Shown here: positions 1-5,734 of the stretch, in pieces
How the letters are laid out: each line of letters opens with the position of its first letter
How positions within the stretch are numbered: position 1 is the stretch's first letter
From: Oscillospiraceae bacterium
GTDB lineage: Bacteria; Bacillota; Clostridia; Oscillospirales; CAG-272
Assembly: GCA_015065395.1 (NCBI GenBank)
Contig: SVQJ01000032.1
Location: forward strand, 1-12,619
Direction: 5' to 3'
DNA length: 12,619 nt
Notes under the pieces: model-generated
Database searches by the model: none
What the model was told of the DNA's origin: nothing
What the model saw: only the letters and a program-made list of their open reading frames with translations
Position numbers and translations under genes: made by a program

Positions 1-512
1 TCTATATCCTTCTCGTTTCCCTTATGAAGGATATCCGCCGCACCTTTGAATACCACGGTGCGGAGCATAAGACCATCGCCTGCTATGAGGCAGGTGAGGC
101 CCTCACACCCGAAAACGCAAAAAAGCATACCCGATTCCACCCCCGTTGCGGCACAAGCTTTATCATCGAGATGCTTATCATATCCGTTGTTATCACAGCC
201 TTCATCAACTGGGACTGGCACCCTGCACTTATAATGCTTGTTAAGCTTTGCATGATGCCCCTTATCGTGGGAGTGGGCTACGAATTTCTTATGCTCGCAG
301 GAAAGCACCCAAACCCCGTTACCCGAGTACTCTCCGCTCCCGGCCTCTGGATGCAAAGGGCTACCACAAAGGAGCCCGATCTCTCCCAGCTTGAGGTGGC
401 AATCCACGCTATGAAATGCGCCATGCCTGAGGAATTTCCCGAAATGATAGAAGAGAACGCTAAAGAGGACGCTTCCGACGACAGCGAAGGCACCTGCGAA
501 GCAGAGGCATGA
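1..512 (+). CDS. DUF1385 (YqhQ-type) membrane protein, 3' part
   Basis: The reading frame is open to the left edge, so the true start lies outside the window; the first in-frame ATG, at 24, is internal. The visible part carries the family hallmark FEYHGAEHKTI followed by CYEAGEALTPEN and HPRCGTSF, which identify DUF1385 proteins. Two hydrophobic segments follow (roughly IIEMLIISVVITAFI and ALIMLVKLCMMPLIVGVGYEFLML), so this is an integral membrane protein. The C-terminus is an acidic tail rich in Glu, Asp and Ala that looks unstructured. The biochemical function of the family is not established. Its stop codon overlaps the prmC start (ATGA at 509-512), which implies co-transcription and translational coupling; DUF1385 next to prmC is a recurrent clostridial arrangement. 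Family assignment is secure, function is not. Confidence 0.9.
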   Translation, partial: YILLVSLMKDIRRTFEYHGAEHKTIACYEAGEALTPENAKKHTRFHPRCGTSFIIEMLIISVVITAFINWDWHPALIMLVKLCMMPLIVGVGYEFLMLAGKHPNPVTRVLSAPGLWMQRATTKEPDLSQLEVAIHAMKCAMPEEFPEMIEENAKEDASDDSEGTCEAEA

Positions 513-1312
513 GATATCACGAGATCGCGAAGCGCTTGAAGGCAGCAGGTATTGAAAACGCCGCTTTTGAGGCCGCTGAGCTTATAAAGTTTTTTGAAAA
601 AGCATCCCCCATCTCCGTAAGAACCGACGATTTCGCAGGCGAAAAGCTGAAATGGGCAGTTGAAGAGCGGCTGGCGGGCACTCCCCTGCAATATATCCTG
701 GGAGAATGGGATTTTATGGGCATGACCTTCGCTGTCAGCCCTGCCTGCCTTATCCCCAGAGCCGATACGGAGCTTCTTTGCCAATATATCGTGGATAACG
801 CTCCCAAAGGCGGCATTTTCGCAGATCTCTGCACGGGAAGCGGCTGTATAGCAATCGCGGCTCTTTGCCTTCGCCCCGACCTTCGCGCCGTGGCAGCAGA
901 GCTCTATCCCGAGACCTTGGAGATAGCAAAAAAAAACGCCCGCCTTCATAAAGTGGAGGACAGGATCCGATTTATCAATGCAGACGTTACCGAGGATTGC
1001 CTCGAAGGAAGCTTTGATATGATAGTTTCCAACCCCCCCTACGTCAGCATAGAGGAAATGAAGGAAATATCAAAAGAGGTAGCAGCAGAGCCGCCTCACG
1101 CCCTCACCGACGGGGGCGACGGCCTTTTGATCATCAGAAGGATCATAGAGCTTTACCCGAAAAGGCTCAATAAAGGCGGAACGCTTGCTGTCGAGATCGG
1201 ATGGAAGCAGGGAGAGGCTGTTCTCTCTGTCTGCCGTGCCTCGGGGCTTGACGGACACATCCTTAAAGACATCGAAGGGCGGGACCGCGTTGTCCTCATA
1301 AGCAGACCATAG
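509..1312 (+). CDS. prmC: Peptide chain release factor N5-glutamine methyltransferase PrmC
   Basis: The 267-residue product is an S-adenosylmethionine-dependent methyltransferase that methylates the glutamine of the GGQ motif in release factors RF1 and RF2, in the cytoplasm. A short helical N-terminal domain (about 1-75) contains PLQYILGEWDFMG (59-71), followed by LIPRADTELL (81-90). The Rossmann-type catalytic domain has the SAM-binding motif DLCTGSGCIAIA (107-118) and the catalytic NPPY motif (175-178) that contacts the target glutamine. Length is slightly short for the family (about 275-290), mostly in the N-terminal domain. The ATG overlaps the upstream stop by four bases and no strong Shine-Dalgarno is spaced for it (AGAGG at 503-507 is too close), so translation probably depends on coupling. 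prfA, often adjacent in Firmicutes, is absent; cimA follows after 19 bp. Confidence 0.95.
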   Translation: MRYHEIAKRLKAAGIENAAFEAAELIKFFEKASPISVRTDDFAGEKLKWAVEERLAGTPLQYILGEWDFMGMTFAVSPACLIPRADTELLCQYIVDNAPKGGIFADLCTGSGCIAIAALCLRPDLRAVAAELYPETLEIAKKNARLHKVEDRIRFINADVTEDCLEGSFDMIVSNPPYVSIEEMKEISKEVAAEPPHALTDGGDGLLIIRRIIELYPKRLNKGGTLAVEIGWKQGEAVLSVCRASGLDGHILKDIEGRDRVVLISRP

Positions 1313-1331
1313 CTAAAGGAACGGTTACAGA

Positions 1332-2900
1332 ATGAAGCTTGAAATTTATGATACCACACTGAGAGAAGGAGAGCAGAGCGCATCCGTTTCCTTCACCCGG
1401 GAGGATAAGCTGAAAATAATAAAGGCTCTGGATGCTCTGGGGGTCTCTTACATAGAGGCAGGGATGATAAACTCGCCGGAGGATATAGCCTTTTTTGAAA
1501 AGGCAAGCCTGCTCCCCCTGGAAAACTCCCGACTTGTTGCATTCGGCGCAACCTTGCGTCCGGGGGAGACTGCAAAAAGCTCCCGTTCCCTTTCCCTCCT
1601 TGCAAGCACCCCCACCGATACCGTTTGCGTTTTCGGCAAAAGCTGGGAATATCAGGTGGAGACGGTGCTTCGCACCACAAAAGATGAAAACCTCAGAATG
1701 ATCGCAGACACGGTGGACCACCTTGTTTCTGAGGGAAAGAGAGTGTTTTTCGATGCGGAGCACTTTTTTGACGGCTATTCCGATGATCCTACCTACGCCA
1801 TGAAGGTTCTGGAAACAGCAAAGAACGCAGGTGCCGAGCGCCTCATCCTCTGCGATACCAACGGCGGAATGCTCCCCGATATCATCGGCATGGCAAGTGC
1901 GGCCGTGACCGCAAGATTCGGGCAGTGCATAGGCATCCATTGCCATAACGACCTGGGCATGGCAGAGGCCTGCAGCGTCAGCGCAGTGCTCAGCGGAGTA
2001 TTGCAGGTGCAAGGCACGGTCTCCGGCATCGGCGAGCGATGCGGAAACGCAAACCTGAACACCCTTATCCCCATCCTCCAGCTTAAGCTTGGCTTTGATT
2101 GCATCGGAGAAAGGCTCTCCTTTCTTACGGAGACCGCAAGATATATAAACGAGACCGCAAACCGCCCCTTTGACGAAAAGGAGCCCTTCGTCGGCGGCTA
2201 CGCATTTACCCACAAGGCTGGAATGCATATCGACGGAGTGATGAAAAGTCCCAGAACCTTTGAGCATATCTCCCCGGAGGCTGTGGGAAATCTTCGGAAC
2301 ATCGTTATAAGCTCCCTTTCCGGCAGAAGCGCAATGGCGGATAAGCTGGCAACGATCCTTCCCGATCTTGACAGAAACTCCGACAAGGTACAGTCATGCC
2401 TTGAAGCGGTGAGAGCAAAGGAAAACGCAGGATACACCTACGAGGACGCGGAGGCATCCCTGATGCTGGTCATCAAGGAAGCTTTGGGAATGAGAAAAAA
2501 CTATTTCGATCTTCTGAACTTCAAGGTCATAACCGATGAGGATACGAGGGTCGCCGGGCAGAATCTTGATAATATGCGCTCAAGTGCCATGATAAAGATC
2601 GCTGTGGACTCAAGAGAGGAGCTTGCCGCGGCAGAGGGTAACGGACCCGTAAACGCTATGGATAAGGCTCTGAGAAAGGTCCTCAGCGCATTCTACCCTA
2701 TTATAGATAATATGAAGCTTACAGACTTCAAGGTAAGAGTAAGCAGCGGCGGTGCTACGGCAAGCGTTGTCCGCGTTGTGATCGAATCTACGGATTCCAA
2801 AAGCGTCTGGAGAACGGTGGGCGTTTCTACCGACATTATAAACGCTTCCTGGCAGGCACTGCGCGATTCTGTGGAATATATGCTGGACCGTAATGAATAA
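1332..2900 (+). CDS. cimA: (R)-citramalate synthase
   Basis: The 522-residue product belongs to the DRE-TIM metallolyase family and is expected to condense pyruvate with acetyl-CoA to (R)-citramalate, the first step of the threonine-independent isoleucine route. It has the DTTLREGEQ metal/substrate motif (7-15), FGKSWE (101-106), DAEHFFDGY (141-149), CDTNGGMLP (174-182), the HCHND metal ligands (203-207), GERCGNANL (234-242) and AFTHKAGMH (291-299). A C-terminal LeuA-type regulatory domain runs from about 380 to the end and includes AEGNGPVNAMDKALRK, typical of the CimA subfamily and a site of isoleucine feedback in relatives. FGKSW and DAEHFFDGY separate it from 2-isopropylmalate and homocitrate synthases. 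Oddly, the family's GGWPGSNPKD loop is replaced by AGMINSPED (43-51), one residue shorter, and the ligand region reads HCHNDLGMA as in isopropylmalate synthases. AAAGGA at 1315-1320 lies 11 bp before the ATG. Activity on pyruvate is inferred from family. Confidence 0.9.
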   Translation: MKLEIYDTTLREGEQSASVSFTREDKLKIIKALDALGVSYIEAGMINSPEDIAFFEKASLLPLENSRLVAFGATLRPGETAKSSRSLSLLASTPTDTVCVFGKSWEYQVETVLRTTKDENLRMIADTVDHLVSEGKRVFFDAEHFFDGYSDDPTYAMKVLETAKNAGAERLILCDTNGGMLPDIIGMASAAVTARFGQCIGIHCHNDLGMAEACSVSAVLSGVLQVQGTVSGIGERCGNANLNTLIPILQLKLGFDCIGERLSFLTETARYINETANRPFDEKEPFVGGYAFTHKAGMHIDGVMKSPRTFEHISPEAVGNLRNIVISSLSGRSAMADKLATILPDLDRNSDKVQSCLEAVRAKENAGYTYEDAEASLMLVIKEALGMRKNYFDLLNFKVITDEDTRVAGQNLDNMRSSAMIKIAVDSREELAAAEGNGPVNAMDKALRKVLSAFYPIIDNMKLTDFKVRVSSGGATASVVRVVIESTDSKSVWRTVGVSTDIINASWQALRDSVEYMLDRNE

Positions 2901-2943
2901 ATACCGAAATCAGGTCCTCACGCAAGTGAAGACAGAGCGAAGT

Positions 2944-2965
2944 AACTGAAAATACAGTTTTTCTT
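2944..2965 (+). terminator. Possible weak terminator after cimA
   Basis: AACTG (2944-2948) can pair with CAGTT (2955-2959) around a six-base loop, and the stem runs into a T-rich tract (2958-2962, then further T-rich sequence). The five-base-pair stem is short for an intrinsic terminator. The larger hairpins just downstream may do most of the work. It sits 43 bp past the cimA stop, the expected place for termination before the convergent operon. Confidence 0.3.
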
Positions 2966-3190
2966 GTTCTTTCCTTGAAAGGAAAGAACCAAAGGAACTT
3001 TAAGAAAACAAGCGATAGCTAAAAGGCAAAAAAGGCCCTAAAAAGGAGAAAGTCCACAGAAATGAACGAGCTCATTTCTGTGGACTTTCTCCTTTTTAGG
3101 TTTGGGCACCTTTGGCGACGCCTTTTGCCTTGCAAGCCTTAGTAAAACTCATTTTATAAAGTTTTTTGCCAAGCTTTTTTTCGAAAAAGC
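2966..3190. repeat. Composite palindromic intergenic element
   Basis: This element occupies most of the 332-bp gap between convergent cimA and the minus-strand gene ending at 3233. It is symmetric at three levels. The centre is a perfect 29-bp inverted repeat (3037-3065 with 3072-3100). Outside it, AAGGCAAAA (3023-3031) matches inverted TTTTGCCTT (3123-3131), CCAAAGG (2989-2995) matches inverted CCTTTGG (3109-3115), and AACTTTA (2996-3002) matches inverted TAAAGTT (3157-3163). Each outer end has its own small hairpin: an 11-bp stem at 2966-2976/2979-2989 on the left and a 7-bp stem at 3173-3179/3184-3190 on the right. The simplest reading is two diverged copies of one unit facing each other, either as a bidirectional terminator or as a non-coding palindromic repeat. 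No protein is plausibly encoded. Flanks 2901-2943 and 3191-3232 show nothing further of note. Confidence 0.65.
3037..3100. terminator. Perfect 29-bp stem hairpin between convergent genes
   Basis: Positions 3037-3065 are the exact reverse complement of 3072-3100, leaving a six-base loop (ACGAGC). The stem begins CCTAAAAAGGAG at the base and contains GTCCACAGAAATGA near the loop. A perfect stem this long will fold in the transcript of either strand, so it can act on both converging transcripts. There is no long T run directly after either arm (only TTT on the plus side), so it is not a textbook intrinsic terminator. A role as a barrier to read-through or as an mRNA 3'-end stabiliser is inferred from position. 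Confidence 0.6.
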
Positions 3191-3232
3191 GACCGGTCCG
3201 CCTCTCTCTTCACTAAAAAGTGCTGCATTGCT

Positions 3233-3841
3233 TTATGTATTGGGAGACCTTAGCAGCTTCACTATATCCAAGGTGAAATTCTTAAGCGCAAACCATACAG
3301 TCTTTTTCTCAAAATACGCATCGTTTCCGATGATCTTCGCCTTATCGTTAACGATCTCGTCCATGGTGCCTTCAAAAACAACGGAATCGCTAAGCCTTTT
3401 CTCCAGCTCCTTCATGGTGACAAATTCATCTATCCCCAAGGCATACAGCACGAATTCTATGCAAATAAACGCATCCTTTTTATGAAACGGCTTTTTGAAC
3501 CAGTATGCAAGAGCGGAGAAATAATTGTATTTATACTGCTCCGGCTTTTTCTTGAATACCTCAATGCGCGCCATGACCTCGTTGTACTCATCATCGGACA
3601 GAGTGACTCTGCAGATCTTCGTGGGCACCTTTTTTTCGCTTATGAAATACCTTGAAGGAAGCTCTATAACGAATCCGCTAACCAGAGGTGTACTTTTATA
3701 CTTTCTGGCAAAGGAATACATTTTTTCAAGATTCGGGGTCTCCGAAAGGGCTACATGACTGAATTTGTATCTTGTAAATTTCCTTATAAACGCAGATGTT
3801 TTATAATTCGATGCAAGAAATACGATATATATATCTTTCAC
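3233..3841 (-). CDS. Permuted NlpC/P60-like (YiiX/YebB-type) cysteine hydrolase fold protein
   Basis: The product is about 202 residues, has no signal peptide or clear membrane span, and its exact function is unknown. It opens with KDIYIVFLASNYKTSAFIR, followed by FSHVALS with His29. SGFVIEL has Glu60, and FICIEFVLYALG has Cys127. A conserved His before the Cys is the permuted order expected of the YiiX/YebB branch of the NlpC/P60 papain-like superfamily; related Firmicutes proteins have YSFGR (here YSFARK) and CSQFV (here CIEFV). Members may act on amide, ester or peptide bonds, but no substrate can be named. A longer frame begins with TTG at 3847, only one base after the AGGAGG; GTG at 3841 lies seven bases after it and is preferred. 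It follows dnaB by 35 bp with no terminator between, so it may end that operon. Confidence 0.75.
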   Translation of the reverse strand: MKDIYIVFLASNYKTSAFIRKFTRYKFSHVALSETPNLEKMYSFARKYKSTPLVSGFVIELPSRYFISEKKVPTKICRVTLSDDEYNEVMARIEVFKKKPEQYKYNYFSALAYWFKKPFHKKDAFICIEFVLYALGIDEFVTMKELEKRLSDSVVFEGTMDEIVNDKAKIIGNDAYFEKKTVWFALKNFTLDIVKLLRSPNT

Positions 3842-3844
3842 CGC

Positions 3845-3856
3845 CAAACCTCCTTT
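3845..3856 (-). promoter_or_regulatory. Strong ribosome binding site that decides the GTG start
   Basis: Read on the minus strand, AAAGGAGGT precedes TTGGCGGTG. The AGGAGG core is one base from the TTG but seven bases from the GTG at 3841-3839. Normal Shine-Dalgarno spacing therefore supports GTG initiation. Confidence 0.7.
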
Positions 3857-3876
3857 CTCATCCTATATTTATCATT

Positions 3877-5211
3877 TTATCTCTCGGAGGAGTTTTCCTC
3901 AAGAGTGGTAAACTTTGTGAATCTTCCAAGCCATGCCATGTTCACCGTACCGGTGGTACCGTGACGGTTCTTCGCAACAATGACCTCCGCCGTGCTCTGG
4001 GGACTGTCCTTGTCCTTATTATAATATTCATCTCGGTAGAGAAACATTACTATATCTGCATCCTGCTCGATAGCACCGGAATCTCTCAGGTCTGAAAGCT
4101 GGGGGCGGTTGCCCTGGCGGCCCTCGGTTCCGCGGTTAAGCTGTGCACAGCAGATAACGGGTACGTTGAACTCCTTAGCCATAAGCTTAAGGTTTCGGCT
4201 TATCTCCGTGACCTCCTGAACTCTGTTCTCTCTTTTCTGCTCCGACTGCATAAGTCCCAGATAGTCTACCACCACCATGCCTATGTCCTTGACCCGTCTC
4301 AGCTTCGCCATCATATTGGCAACGGTGATGCCCACCGTATCGTCGATCATGATCCTGCACTCGGAAAGATCGCTGGATGCATGAGCAAGACGCTGATAGT
4401 CCTCGTCGGAAAGCTCGCCGGAGCGAAGCTTCATATTATCAACCAAAGCCTCTCCCGAAAGAAGACGGGCAGCAAGCTGAGCGGCTGACATCTCCATGGA
4501 AAAGATGCAAACAGCCTTTTTTGACCTTTTGGCCACCGATACCGCAAGGTTCAGCGCAAAAGCGGTCTTTCCCATACCGGGTCGGGCACCCACCAGTACA
4601 AGGTCTGATTTTCCCATTCCCACGATAAGCTTATCAAGTCCGGAAAAGCCCGTGGGCATACCCATTGCCTCTTCCTTGTTCTCCTTTAAGAGCTGAAGGG
4701 ATGCATATACCTGCAAAAGAGCATCCTTGATCTCAACGAAATTCTTGTTCTCTCTCTGCTCAGCTATAGCATAGATCTTGCTTTCCGCAAGCTCAACGAG
4801 ACGCTGCGCCTCATCCTCCTGGGCATATCCTGCCTCAGCTATCTCCTCGCAGGCGATGATAAGAGAGCGCAGCACGCTCTTATCACGTACGATATTGGCA
4901 TAATCCTTAACGTTGGAGGCGGTGGGAACGGTCTCCGCGATGAGGCGGATATATTCCTTTCCACCGGATTCATCATAAACACCGGTCTGAACCAGCTCCT
5001 CCATCAGGGTGACCACATCAATATTCTTGCTCCTGATATACATTCCCTGCATTGCGGAATATATGCTCTGATGCTCTTCAAGATAGAAATCATCCGCCCT
5101 TATAATGCCCGTTATAAGATCGAGGCACTGGGGGTCTATAAGGACCGAGCCGAGAACAGATTGCTCAGCCTCCAGAGAAAAAGGAAGCTTTCTGTCGATC
5201 TGCATATCCAT
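3877..5211 (-). CDS. dnaB: Replicative DNA helicase DnaB (called DnaC in Bacillus)
   Basis: The 444-residue product is the hexameric ATP-dependent 5'-3' helicase that unwinds DNA at the replication fork and binds primase through its N-terminal domain. That helical domain (about 5-105) starts at LPFSLEAEQSVLGSVL. After a linker comes the RecA-like C-terminal domain (about 175-440) with Walker A GARPGMGKT (208-216), FSMEMS (237-242), Walker B VVVDYLGLM (near 313-321), CAQLNR and RPQLSDLRDSGAIEQDAD (369-386), plus VAKNRHGTTGTV near the end. Length is normal for the family and there is no intein. The frame extends to a TTG at 5217, but GGAG (5222-5219) is seven bases before the ATG at 5211, so MDMQIDRKLPF is the likely start. 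It lies 21 bp after rplI in the conserved yybS-gdpP-rplI-dnaB order, clearly co-transcribed. No loader gene is present here. Confidence 0.97.
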   Translation of the reverse strand: MDMQIDRKLPFSLEAEQSVLGSVLIDPQCLDLITGIIRADDFYLEEHQSIYSAMQGMYIRSKNIDVVTLMEELVQTGVYDESGGKEYIRLIAETVPTASNVKDYANIVRDKSVLRSLIIACEEIAEAGYAQEDEAQRLVELAESKIYAIAEQRENKNFVEIKDALLQVYASLQLLKENKEEAMGMPTGFSGLDKLIVGMGKSDLVLVGARPGMGKTAFALNLAVSVAKRSKKAVCIFSMEMSAAQLAARLLSGEALVDNMKLRSGELSDEDYQRLAHASSDLSECRIMIDDTVGITVANMMAKLRRVKDIGMVVVDYLGLMQSEQKRENRVQEVTEISRNLKLMAKEFNVPVICCAQLNRGTEGRQGNRPQLSDLRDSGAIEQDADIVMFLYRDEYYNKDKDSPQSTAEVIVAKNRHGTTGTVNMAWLGRFTKFTTLEENSSER

Positions 5212-5232
5212 ATACAAGCTCCGTTTTCCCGA

Positions 5233-5676
5233 TCACTCACAAACAACAAGATTTATCTTGCCGATGATCTCTGTATAAAGCTTAACGTCAAGAGTATATG
5301 TGCCGAATGCCTTTATGGCACCGTCGGATACGATCTTTCTCTTATCGATCTCGATGCCCGCCTGCTCTGCGAGAGCCTTTGCCACGTCAGCAGTGGTGAT
5401 GCTGCCGTAAAGTCTGCCGTCAGCGCCTGCGCTTGCCTTGATCTTGACGGTGACACCCGAAAGCTTTTCAGCAGTCTCTCTCGCCTTTGCCTTATCCTGC
5501 TCTATTTTGAAATTCTTTGCATTTTCCTTGTTCTTTGCATCGGCAAGAGCCTTTGCATCAGCCTCTATTGCCAGCTTTTTGGGGAAAAGGAAGTTCCTTG
5601 CATAACCGTCGGAAACGTTAACGATCTGATCCTTTTTTCCCTGTCCCTTAACATCCTGCAAAAGCATTACTTTCAT
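5233..5676 (-). CDS. rplI: 50S ribosomal protein L9 (bL9)
   Basis: The 147-residue product is bL9, a two-domain protein of the large ribosomal subunit that binds 23S rRNA near the L1 stalk base and helps limit frameshifting. The N-terminal domain is canonical: MKVMLLQDVKGQGKKDQIV followed by VSDGYARNFLFPKKLAIEA (about 20-40). A long charged Ala/Lys-rich connecting helix (about 41-75) leads to the C-terminal domain (about 76-147) with the typical GRLYGSITTADVA. Length and domain layout match the family. The ATG has an AAAGG-type site about nine bases upstream. It lies between gdpP (58 bp upstream, with a GC-rich hairpin in the gap) and dnaB (21 bp downstream). Confidence 0.97.
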   Translation of the reverse strand: MKVMLLQDVKGQGKKDQIVNVSDGYARNFLFPKKLAIEADAKALADAKNKENAKNFKIEQDKAKARETAEKLSGVTVKIKASAGADGRLYGSITTADVAKALAEQAGIEIDKRKIVSDGAIKAFGTYTLDVKLYTEIIGKINLVVCE

Positions 5677-5693
5677 TTTTATATACCTTTTTT

Positions 5694-5716
5694 GCCCGGC
5701 AGAACCTTTGCCGGGC
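5694..5716. promoter_or_regulatory. GC-rich hairpin in the gdpP-rplI gap
   Basis: GCCCGGC (5694-5700) pairs perfectly with GCCGGGC (5710-5716) around a nine-base loop. It sits in the rplI leader on the minus strand, about 17 bases before the ATG. In the direction of the operon it is followed by A-rich, not T-rich, sequence, so it does not fit an intrinsic terminator. It could protect or process the mRNA or modulate L9 output, but nothing beyond the stem supports a specific role. Confidence 0.45.
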
Positions 5717-5734
5717 CCTTTCCTTTTGTTTTAA

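Noticed and set aside
278..949. Minus-strand open frame of 223 codons opposite DUF1385 and prmC
   Set aside because: Antisense to two recognisable genes, with no motifs and no ribosome binding site.
1296..2267. Minus-strand open frame of 323 codons opposite prmC and cimA
   Set aside because: Long but antisense to clear conserved genes; the translation is Cys/Gly-rich without family motifs and is a codon-bias shadow.
2901..3232. CRISPR array or insertion sequence in the convergent gap
   Set aside because: The repeats are inverted, not regularly spaced direct repeats, and there is no transposase frame.
3102..3485. Plus-strand open frame of 127 codons starting in the palindrome
   Set aside because: It starts within the palindromic element, runs antisense to the NlpC/P60-like gene, has no ribosome binding site and gives a low-complexity Ser/Phe-rich product.
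4344..4356. GATCATGATC palindrome in dnaB
   Set aside because: A 10-bp palindrome inside conserved coding sequence is expected by chance and has no further context.
5212..5217. TTG start for dnaB
   Set aside because: The GGAG site is only one base from this TTG but seven bases from the ATG at 5211.
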